Below are positions 26,245-33,943 of a stretch of 40,534 bases of DNA, piece by piece. The stretch's first letter is position 1; each line of letters begins with the position of its first letter. Under the pieces are notes generated by a model that did not search any database, had not been told where the DNA came from, and saw nothing but the letters and a program-made list of their open reading frames with translations. The position numbers and the translations under genes are program-made. This DNA is from an uncultured Bacteroidia bacterium (GTDB lineage Bacteria; Bacteroidota; Bacteroidia; Bacteroidales; Prolixibacteraceae), in the NCBI GenBank assembly GCA_903834845.1, contig CAILKW010000726.1:1-40534 (forward strand), given 5' to 3'.

Positions 26245-28569
26245 ATGAAAGCATCTCATTCCCTCATTATTCTATTATTTGTCTTATCTGCTTTGTCATG
26301 CGAAGCACAAAATACTTCTTTAAAGAATGATATGCTGAAAGAAGTAAATGTTTTGATGGGTTCAGGAGCAAACGGAGCAGTTATTCCGGTGGCTGTCGTT
26401 CCTCATGGAATGGTTCAACTAGGACCTGATACCCGAAATTCAGGGAGCGGCTATCATTATGACGACCGAACGATCATCGGATTTTCGCACACACACAAGA
26501 GTGGCGGCGGATGCGGTGATTTCCAGGATATTCTGCTTCAGCCTACAACAGGGGAACTGAAATTCAATCCGGGGAATGAAAATGAACCGAATTCCGGGTA
26601 CCGGTCGCGGTTCAGCCATCAGGAAGAACATGCAGAACCGGGTTTATACCAAGTAAAGCTCTTGGATTATAACATTGATGCGGCGTTAACTGCAACGAAA
26701 CGCTGTGGCTTTCATCAGTACAGGTTTCCTTCAGGAAAAGATGCACACATCATATTAGACCTGGTTCATGGCAATGCCGGGGCTTGTACCGTCGTTCCGG
26801 AAGACAGTTATGATACAACGACAGTAGCATTTTTAAGGGTTATTGATGATCACCGGATCGAAGGATATAGAGTGTCCAGTGGATGGGCCGATTCGATGCA
26901 TGTCTATTTCGCGATGGAGTTTTCAAAACCATTCAGAAAGCATGGTATCGAATCAAACGGCGCATATCGGCCGAATGCGATGGAATCTTCAAGCCTCCAC
27001 ATTAAAGCGAATTTCGACTTTGACGTAGACAAGGATAGCACCGTTTTGGTGAAAGTTGGCATATCTCCGGTAAGTACCGCCAATGCCTGGTTGAACCTAA
27101 AAGCTGAAATCTCCGGATGGAATTTCCGCGATGTGGTTGAACAAAACAAGTCGGAATGGAGAAAAGAACTAAGCCGGTTCAGCGTTGAAGGAGGGAAAGA
27201 AAAACAACGCAGAATGTTTACGACAGGTCTGTATAATGTCCTCATTTATCCCATGTTGTATATGGATGTCAATGGGGATTACCGGGGGCCTGACCATCAG
27301 GATTACCGGGCAAACGGATACAACCATTACTCCGGATATATTGGAACCTGGGACGTTTTTCGGGCAGCCAATCCGTTGCTGACATTGATGGATCCTGAAG
27401 TGGCCAACGACTATGTAAAAACAATGCTATCGCATTTTGAAATATGTAAACTGCTACCAGTTTGGGTAGTTGCCGGCGAAGAGACACATACCATGCAGGG
27501 GTTTCATTCCGTTCCAATATTTGCTGACACTTACTACAAAGGAATCCGGAATTATGATGTACAGAAGGTCTATGAAGCAGTCAAGGCAACGGCGATGAAA
27601 GATACTTTTGGCCTGGATATGCGGAGGTTCGTAGGATTACTCCACTATAAAAAACACAATTATGTGCCAGCCAATCTGGAATACGAATCTGTCGCAAAAA
27701 CTCTGGAATATGCTTACGATGATTGGACTGTGGCTCAGTTTGCCAAATTGTTGGGACATCAGAAAGATTATGAATATTTTATAAAACGAGCAGAAAATTA
27801 TAAGAACGTGTTTGATAAAAGCACCAATTTTATGAGAGGGCGGATGGAGGATGGATCATGGCGCACTCCATTTGACCCGTTTTCTTCAAATCACCGGTTC
27901 GACGATTTTATGGAAGGAAACGCCTGGCAATGGACGTTTTTTGTTCCACACGATCCGGTTGGGCTTGCTAAATTAATGGGAGGGAAAGAAGTGATGGCTA
28001 AGAGGCTCGATTCCCTGTTTATGGTAAAGCCACAAAAAAAATACGTTTTCGCTTCAGGCGACATGAGTGGGATGATTGGTCAATATGCTCATGGCAATGA
28101 AATTAGCCAGCATATTCCCTATTTGTATAATTATCTGGGGCAACCCTGGAAAACGCAGGAAAGGGTGCGGATGATTATGACCTCTCAATATGATAATACT
28201 CCGGAAGGATATTGCGGCAACGAAGATACGGGGCAAATGTCGGCCTGGTATATCTTCAGCGCAATGGGCTTTTATCCGGTAAATCATGGACAAGGGCAAT
28301 ACGTCATTGGCACACCCTTGTTCGACCGGGTGGAATTTAATCATGGAATGGGAGGGAAGCTGATTATTGTTGCCAGAAATAACAGTGAGAAAAATTTCTA
28401 TATCCAATCGGTCAGGCTAAATGGCAAAGCATATACAAAAACCTGGTTTCAACAAAGTGATTTGTTCCATCAAGGTAACGTAACCATCGAATTTGAAATG
28501 GGGGACAAACCCAATTACTATTGGGGGATAGGAGCGGCAAATTGTCCTTCGTCCATGTCAAAGCAGTGA
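26245..28569 (+). CDS. GH92 exo-alpha-mannosidase (secreted lipoprotein-like)
   Basis: 774 aa, normal for GH92. The N-terminus has a signal peptide with a possible lipobox (LSALSC). The N-terminal beta-sandwich shows the family pattern NVLMGSGANGAVIPVAVVPHGMVQLGPDT and SGYHYDDRTIIGFSHTHKSG. The (alpha/alpha)6 domain has YPMLYMDVNGDYRG, YSGYIGTWDVFRA and the calcium/catalytic segments GNAWQWTFFVPHD, QYAHGNEISQH and GYCGNEDTGQMSAWYIFSAMGFYPV. GH92 enzymes are calcium-dependent inverting exo-alpha-mannosidases; linkage specificity cannot be deduced here. A mannose-type isomerase gene follows, which fits released mannose. Confidence 0.95.
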   Translation: MKASHSLIILLFVLSALSCEAQNTSLKNDMLKEVNVLMGSGANGAVIPVAVVPHGMVQLGPDTRNSGSGYHYDDRTIIGFSHTHKSGGGCGDFQDILLQPTTGELKFNPGNENEPNSGYRSRFSHQEEHAEPGLYQVKLLDYNIDAALTATKRCGFHQYRFPSGKDAHIILDLVHGNAGACTVVPEDSYDTTTVAFLRVIDDHRIEGYRVSSGWADSMHVYFAMEFSKPFRKHGIESNGAYRPNAMESSSLHIKANFDFDVDKDSTVLVKVGISPVSTANAWLNLKAEISGWNFRDVVEQNKSEWRKELSRFSVEGGKEKQRRMFTTGLYNVLIYPMLYMDVNGDYRGPDHQDYRANGYNHYSGYIGTWDVFRAANPLLTLMDPEVANDYVKTMLSHFEICKLLPVWVVAGEETHTMQGFHSVPIFADTYYKGIRNYDVQKVYEAVKATAMKDTFGLDMRRFVGLLHYKKHNYVPANLEYESVAKTLEYAYDDWTVAQFAKLLGHQKDYEYFIKRAENYKNVFDKSTNFMRGRMEDGSWRTPFDPFSSNHRFDDFMEGNAWQWTFFVPHDPVGLAKLMGGKEVMAKRLDSLFMVKPQKKYVFASGDMSGMIGQYAHGNEISQHIPYLYNYLGQPWKTQERVRMIMTSQYDNTPEGYCGNEDTGQMSAWYIFSAMGFYPVNHGQGQYVIGTPLFDRVEFNHGMGGKLIIVARNNSEKNFYIQSVRLNGKAYTKTWFQQSDLFHQGNVTIEFEMGDKPNYYWGIGAANCPSSMSKQ

Positions 28570-28652
28570 TACTTTAAACAATAAAATTGGGATTAAATAT
28601 TGACAATGAATGAAAAACATAATATTTACAAATCAACATTAAATTACAAAAA

Positions 28653-29354
28653 ATGAAACGATCAGAAATTAATGAAATTATGAAAAATGGTCTCAATTTT
28701 ATTGAGAAAGAAATGAAATTCCTGTTGCCACCATTTGCAAAGTGGTCACCTGACGACTGGCATCAGAAAGGCGAAGAATCTGTCGAAATTATTGACCAGC
28801 AGCTCGGTTGGGACATCACTGACTTTGGTTCAGAAAATTTCAGTGAAGTTGGTTTATTGCTTTTTACTATTCGCAACGGAAGCTTTGAGGAACTAAAAAA
28901 AATCAACGGAAAGATTTATGCTGAAAAGGCCATGATCGTTCAGGAGGGGCAGATAACACCTATCCATTTTCATTACCAGAAAATGGAAGACATCATTAAC
29001 AGGGGTGGCGGGGAACTGGTCATCCAGCTCTGGAATTCAACTGTTGATGAGTGTTTGGACTTAGATTCTGACGTCATCGTTAGCGTTGATTCGGTTAAAA
29101 ATAAAGTAAAAGCAGGAGGAACAATTACTTTAAAGCCTGGCGAGTCAGTTTGCCTTCCACAGCGGTTATACCATAAATTCTGGGGAAAGAAAGGAACTGG
29201 AACTGTATTCGTAGGAGAGGTCAGCCGTGTAAATGACGATTACGTGGATAACCATTTCTACGAAAAAGTGGGGCGTTTTGCTGAAATCGAAGAAGATGTT
29301 GAACCGCTCCATTTATTGTACGGTGATTATTCAAATTATTACAAATGTAAATGA
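28653..29354 (+). CDS. D-lyxose/D-mannose-type ketol-isomerase (cupin)
   Basis: 233-residue cytoplasmic cupin enzyme of the D-lyxose ketol-isomerase family (B. subtilis YdaE type, about 170-230 aa). Metal ligands are visible as His105, His107 and Glu112 in PIHFHYQKMED, and His174 in LPQRLYHKFWG. Family members interconvert D-lyxose/D-xylulose and often D-mannose/D-fructose. The preceding gene is a GH92 mannosidase, so mannose to fructose is the likeliest reaction, with an unusual aldose as the alternative. It heads a cytoplasmic run with aldolase, kinase and dehydrogenase genes. An 83-base AT-rich gap before it could hold a promoter, but I cannot define one. Confidence 0.9.
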   Translation: MKRSEINEIMKNGLNFIEKEMKFLLPPFAKWSPDDWHQKGEESVEIIDQQLGWDITDFGSENFSEVGLLLFTIRNGSFEELKKINGKIYAEKAMIVQEGQITPIHFHYQKMEDIINRGGGELVIQLWNSTVDECLDLDSDVIVSVDSVKNKVKAGGTITLKPGESVCLPQRLYHKFWGKKGTGTVFVGEVSRVNDDYVDNHFYEKVGRFAEIEEDVEPLHLLYGDYSNYYKCK

Positions 29355-29375
29355 GGGTAAAGAAATACAGCATAT

Positions 29376-30107
29376 ATGAATAAAATAAATAAGAAAAGGA
29401 TCAGACTAATTTGGATGGTTTCTGTTTTGTCGGGTATCTGTTTTTTGGGATATGGGGGATATTCACAAAATAACCCGGCATCATTGGTAGGATTGAAAAA
29501 GACAGATCGTAATCCACCTGATTCAGTAAAGTATTTTATTGGAAGAAACGAAGTATTTAAAAATTTGCCAAATGATACAGACGAGGTGATAATGCTTGGG
29601 AATTCGCTGACGCATAACTTCGAATGGCATGAAATATTCAAAAATGTGAACATTAAAAACCGGGGCATCAATAGCGATATCACAAGAGGTATCCTACAAC
29701 GCTTAAATGAGGTTGTTGAAAGTAAACCTAAAAAAATATTTATCGAGATTGGGGTAAATGATTTATTACATGGACTTACAATTGATTCTGTATATGATAA
29801 TTATAAATTAATTATCCAGACGATTAAATTAAAAAGTCCAAAGACACGGATATACATACAAAGTGTTCTTCCTAATAACTGGAAAATTTATAACACAGAT
29901 AAGCCGGTAATCAATAGTGTCATCATTTTGAATGACAAGCTCAAAGATTATTGCCAAAACAATGGTCTGATCTATATTGATCTGTACTCAAAATTTCTTT
30001 TTGAGCAACGACTTAACCCTATTTATGACTGCGGTGATAAACTTCACTTGAGTGGAAAAGGGTATCTGTTATGGTGTAGCCTAATTAAAGAATATATCTA
30101 CGATTAG
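29376..30107 (+). CDS. Small SGNH/GDSL esterase, secreted
   Basis: 243 residues with signal peptide to about residue 31 (GICFLGYGGYSQ). SGNH motifs: block I VIMLGNSLTHNFEW with Ser77, block III FIEIGVNDLLHG, block V DKLHLSGKG with Asp221 and His224. It belongs to the sialate O-acetylesterase/acetylhydrolase-like branch. It interrupts an otherwise cytoplasmic gene run (isomerase before, aldolase after). A 12-base palindrome TTAGCGCGCTAA spans its stop codon. Confidence 0.88.
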   Translation: MNKINKKRIRLIWMVSVLSGICFLGYGGYSQNNPASLVGLKKTDRNPPDSVKYFIGRNEVFKNLPNDTDEVIMLGNSLTHNFEWHEIFKNVNIKNRGINSDITRGILQRLNEVVESKPKKIFIEIGVNDLLHGLTIDSVYDNYKLIIQTIKLKSPKTRIYIQSVLPNNWKIYNTDKPVINSVIILNDKLKDYCQNNGLIYIDLYSKFLFEQRLNPIYDCGDKLHLSGKGYLLWCSLIKEYIYD

Positions 30108-30149
30108 CGCGCTAACTTTTATTCACACATCAAATTTAATTTATAGATT

Positions 30150-31151
30150 ATGCCATTAGTAATTGATAAAAATGAAGTCCTGGCTATTTATTCTGAAGCA
30201 GCTCAGCAGAAATGGGTCATTCCCTGTTTTTGTTCTGAAAACCTGACAACAACTGAAGCCATACTTGCAGCAGTAAACGAATATGGAAATAGTATTCAAA
30301 TTTCGAATTTGCCGGTTACCATTGCCATCACCAATCTTTATTCACATAGAAGCCAGAGTGTAAATTACACCCACACGCAAAACTGGGAAGTTGGATTAAG
30401 ATTATTTATTGAAGATCTGAAGGTGTTAACCACTGAATGCAGTCCTTTCAGGAATTTGCGTGTAATGCTCCACCTTGACCATATTCAACATGATACCGAT
30501 CGCGAGTTGTTGAGTTGGGATATGAAGCAATTTTCATCCATCATGTATGATGCATCTGGCTTAGGTCTGGATGAAAATATTAAACTAACCCGGCAGTTTG
30601 TTGAAAAACATGGGCATGAAATTGTAATAGAAGGAGCATGCGATGAAATTATTGATTTTGGAAGTGGAGGCAATGAATTAACTTCTCCTGAAAATGCAGA
30701 AAAATACCTGAATCAAACGGGTTGTGATTTTATTGTAGCTAATTTAGGTACTGAACATCGCGCCAATTCATCAGAATTGCACTATTACGGTGATTTGGCA
30801 AGGCAGATAAAATCAAGAATTGGAGAACGAATTGTACTTCATGGAGCGTCTTCTGTTGGATCCGATCAAATACGAAAACTCTTCGACGATGGCGTCTGCA
30901 AAGTAAACATCTGGACCATCCTTGAGCGTGACAGTACAAATAAACTCTTGGAGCAACTTGTTTCCAATGCATCAAAAGTAGTTGGCAGTTCATTTGTGAA
31001 AGAGATGCAATTTCAAGGGTTACTTGGCGACAGTATTGACTCGGAAAGCAATAAATCGATCGACTATTATACCACACTCTACCGGCAATCCATCATTTTT
31101 GAAGAAATGAAAAAGATTGTTACCAGTTACCTTTCCATCTGGTATTTATAA
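30150..31151 (+). CDS. Class II (zinc-dependent) ketose-bisphosphate/ketose-phosphate aldolase-like protein
   Basis: 333-residue cytoplasmic aldolase of the class II FBA/tagatose-bisphosphate aldolase family. Zinc-ligand motifs are in order: MLHLDHIQHD (Asp110, His111), the second His in NLGTEHRAN (His203), and VLHGASSVG (His231), followed by CKVNIWT where FBA-type enzymes have KVNI(A/D)T binding the phosphate. The middle EGACDEI corresponds to the conserved EGELG segment but is divergent, and there are insertions near YSHRSQSVNYTHTQ, so the substrate may not be fructose-1,6-bisphosphate. With the neighbouring FGGY kinase it would split a ketose phosphate into DHAP and an aldehyde. Confidence 0.85.
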   Translation: MPLVIDKNEVLAIYSEAAQQKWVIPCFCSENLTTTEAILAAVNEYGNSIQISNLPVTIAITNLYSHRSQSVNYTHTQNWEVGLRLFIEDLKVLTTECSPFRNLRVMLHLDHIQHDTDRELLSWDMKQFSSIMYDASGLGLDENIKLTRQFVEKHGHEIVIEGACDEIIDFGSGGNELTSPENAEKYLNQTGCDFIVANLGTEHRANSSELHYYGDLARQIKSRIGERIVLHGASSVGSDQIRKLFDDGVCKVNIWTILERDSTNKLLEQLVSNASKVVGSSFVKEMQFQGLLGDSIDSESNKSIDYYTTLYRQSIIFEEMKKIVTSYLSIWYL

Positions 31152-31196
31152 TTTACTGCGAAAGAAAATGACAATCTAACTAAGGCAATAATCAAC

Positions 31197-32705
31197 ATGA
31201 GTTATTTAGGTTTAGATATTGGTACAAGCGGCTGTAAGGCTGTTGTTTTTAACGAATACGGCGAAGAAATCGCTGCTGCTTTCAGAGAATATCCGTTAAT
31301 TACACCAAAGGAAGGTTGGGTAGAACTTGATTCGGAAGAGGTTTGTACCAGGTGTTTCGAGGTCATCAAAGAAGTTGCCTTAAAAACGACCGCAGATCCT
31401 GTTCAGGCTATGGGAATTTCTTCACAGGGTGAAGCGTTTACTCCTGTCGATAAAAATGATACGATACTGGGGAACGGGATGGTCTCTTCAGATACCAGGG
31501 CATCGAAGATTGTGGGTGAGTTCTGTGCTGAATTTGGCGCTGAAAAATTGTATTCCATCACCGGTCACACGGCTTATCCCATGTTTTCGCTGTTCAAGCT
31601 GATTTGGATCAAACAAAATAAGCCTGAACTATGGAAAATAACCGCAAAATTCCTGTGTTTTGAAGATTTAATGCATCTGAAACTTGGTCTTGATCCGGCG
31701 ATTGGATATCCTTTGGCCGGAAGAACGATGATGTTCAATGTCATTGATCATCAATGGGACAAAGAAATCCTGGCATCGGTTGGATTGGAGCCCGGTCAGC
31801 TGGCCAGACCTTTACCATCAGGATCAATCGTGGGAACTATTTCGGCAAAAATTGCGTCTCAGCTTGGTTTGCCTGATCAGGTAGTTGTCGTTGCAGGAGG
31901 TCACGATCAGTCTTGTGGCGCACTGGGTGCCGGAATTGTTTCGAAAGGAATGGCAATGTATGCCACCGGTACCGTTGAATGCATTACACCAGCATTTGAA
32001 AAGCCTGTTTTTGGAGATAATCTTTTCAGAAACAATTACTGTACCTATGATTTTGCTATTCCGGGTATGTACACAACTGTTGCTTACAGTTTGACCGGCG
32101 GAAATATTCTAAAGTGGTACAGGGACGAGTTCGCATTTCAGGAAAAGGAAGTTGCAAAGCAAAGCGGACGAAATATTTATGAAGTCATCCTAGATTCGTT
32201 GCCTGAGAAGCCGTCAAAATTATTGGTGTTGCCGTATTTTACCCCTACCGGAACACCTTATTTCGACAGTTCAATAACAGGTGCGATTATTGGGTTGAGG
32301 TTTAATACTTCACGGGAAGAAATATTGCGGGCCTTATTGGAAGGTGTTGCGTTTGAAATGCGCCTGAATTTATCGATTCTCGAAAAATCGGGAATTGTGA
32401 TTGATGAATTACGGGCAATCGGTGGCGGAGGTAAAAGTAAAGTATGGACACAATTAAAAGCCAATGTGTTGAATAAGCCAATTACAACCGTTGCAGTAAC
32501 CGAGGCAGGCTGTTTCGGTGTGGCAATACTTGCTAAATCTGCTGTTACCGGCATTACGATTGACACAATTGTATCGGAATGGGTAAAAACTTCCCAAACG
32601 ATTTTTCCTCAGGAAGAATTTGCTGAATACTACGAAAAGCAATTCCAGACGTACCTGAAATTATATCCGGCATTAAAATCAATAAAATACAAGGATGAAC
32701 AGTAA
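31197..32705 (+). CDS. FGGY-family carbohydrate kinase (xylulokinase-like)
   Basis: 502-residue cytoplasmic sugar kinase. The N-terminal phosphate-1 motif is YLGLDIGTSGCKAVVF; the catalytic Asp is Asp237 in VVAGGHDQSCGALGAG; the adenosine/phosphate-2 region appears as MYATGTVECI; and the C-terminal FGGY region is LRAIGGGGKSKVWTQLKANVLNKPI. Closest in layout to xylulokinase/gluconokinase members; the true substrate cannot be assigned. Given the isomerase gene, a ketose (xylulose, fructose or a relative) is likely. Its last 11 bases overlap the start of the next gene, so the two are translationally coupled. Confidence 0.92.
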   Translation: MSYLGLDIGTSGCKAVVFNEYGEEIAAAFREYPLITPKEGWVELDSEEVCTRCFEVIKEVALKTTADPVQAMGISSQGEAFTPVDKNDTILGNGMVSSDTRASKIVGEFCAEFGAEKLYSITGHTAYPMFSLFKLIWIKQNKPELWKITAKFLCFEDLMHLKLGLDPAIGYPLAGRTMMFNVIDHQWDKEILASVGLEPGQLARPLPSGSIVGTISAKIASQLGLPDQVVVVAGGHDQSCGALGAGIVSKGMAMYATGTVECITPAFEKPVFGDNLFRNNYCTYDFAIPGMYTTVAYSLTGGNILKWYRDEFAFQEKEVAKQSGRNIYEVILDSLPEKPSKLLVLPYFTPTGTPYFDSSITGAIIGLRFNTSREEILRALLEGVAFEMRLNLSILEKSGIVIDELRAIGGGGKSKVWTQLKANVLNKPITTVAVTEAGCFGVAILAKSAVTGITIDTIVSEWVKTSQTIFPQEEFAEYYEKQFQTYLKLYPALKSIKYKDEQ

Positions 32706-33921
32706 AAAAACGAACAAACTGGTTTTATTTGGAGCCGGAAAAATCGGAAGATCGTTTATCGGTCAATTATTCAGTTGCGGGGGTTACGAGGTTGTTTTTA
32801 TTGACATTAATGAACAAATGATCAATGAATTAAACAGGCGCACCAACTATAACGTAATTATCAGGGGTGAAAAGGAAGAACACATAAATGTCAGGAATGT
32901 CCGTGGTGTTAATGCACGGGATGAACAAACAGTGGTAGATGAGATTGCAAGTGCTGAAATCCTGGCAGTTTCAATTGGACAAAACGGATTACCGGGAATA
33001 ATACCACTCCTTGCGAAAGGTTTGTTAAAACGATATTCCGAAGACCCCAAACAGGCATTGGACATTATCATTGCTGAAAACCTTCGCAATGCCGCTGATT
33101 ATTTCCGGAGTGAATTAATCAAACTTTTACCAGAGAATTACCCCTTTGAGCAATTGGTCGGATTAATTGAAACCAGCATTGGCAAAATGGTTCCGATCAT
33201 GTCGAATAAGGATGTTGAAGAGGATGTTTTACAAGTATTTGCGGAGTCATATAATATCCTGATACTGGACAAAAAGGCATTTAGAAATCCTATACCGCAA
33301 ATTGCAGGGTTGTCACCTAAAGAAAACATAAAGGCATGGGTTGACCGTAAGTTGTTCATTCATAATCTGGGACATGCCACCGCTGCATATTTGGGATATA
33401 TCTGCAACCCAAATTTTAAATATCTGTATGAAGCCCTTGAAGTACCTGAAATATTCATTGCGGTACGCGAAACCATGTTGCAGGCAGCAACCATTTTGCA
33501 TAAGAAATATCCTGCTGATTTTACCCTGGAAGCATTGACTGATCACGTAGATGACCTTCTCTTTCGTTTCAAGAATAGATCATTGGGTGACACCATTTTT
33601 AGGGTTGGTTGTGATCTGACCCGTAAACTTGGATCTAAGGATCGACTTGCCGGAGCAATACATTTGGCGCTGGAAGTAAAACTCCCATACGACAGGATTC
33701 TCTTTAGTTTAATTTGTGGATGCTATTTTCGGGCAACTGACGAAAACGGGCAAATGTTACCGGGAGATATTGAGTTTGCCAGGATATTGAATCTGGGATT
33801 GACTGAGGTACTGACAAACATCTGTTGGATCGACGAAATTAAGGATAACCTTTTGAAGGTTATTAAAAGGTATGAAGGTGAAATGTTTAGCACACAAAAA
33901 TTGTTATCTGAAGTAGTTTAA
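32695..33921 (+). CDS. Mannitol-1-phosphate dehydrogenase-like polyol/uronate oxidoreductase
   Basis: 408-residue NAD-dependent long-chain dehydrogenase of the mannitol dehydrogenase/MtlD family. The N-terminal Rossmann motif is LVLFGAGKIGRSFIGQLF and the catalytic triad is Lys219-Asn224-His227 in DRKLFIHNLGH, the same K-x4-N-x2-H spacing as in mannitol 2-dehydrogenases. Family members oxidise mannitol-1-phosphate to fructose-6-phosphate or reduce ketose derivatives such as fructuronate. It overlaps the FGGY kinase gene by 11 bases, so its substrate should belong to that pathway. ATG 32695 is used because it lies inside the kinase stop region (ATGAACAGTAA). Confidence 0.9.
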   Translation: MNSKKTNKLVLFGAGKIGRSFIGQLFSCGGYEVVFIDINEQMINELNRRTNYNVIIRGEKEEHINVRNVRGVNARDEQTVVDEIASAEILAVSIGQNGLPGIIPLLAKGLLKRYSEDPKQALDIIIAENLRNAADYFRSELIKLLPENYPFEQLVGLIETSIGKMVPIMSNKDVEEDVLQVFAESYNILILDKKAFRNPIPQIAGLSPKENIKAWVDRKLFIHNLGHATAAYLGYICNPNFKYLYEALEVPEIFIAVRETMLQAATILHKKYPADFTLEALTDHVDDLLFRFKNRSLGDTIFRVGCDLTRKLGSKDRLAGAIHLALEVKLPYDRILFSLICGCYFRATDENGQMLPGDIEFARILNLGLTEVLTNICWIDEIKDNLLKVIKRYEGEMFSTQKLLSEVV

Positions 33922-33943
33922 TAATATCTAAAATCGATAAAAG

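Noticed and set aside
30104-30115. 12-base palindrome TTAGCGCGCTAA over a stop codon
   Set aside because: Too short and loop-less to act as a hairpin; expected by chance at this length in a 40 kb window scanned by eye.
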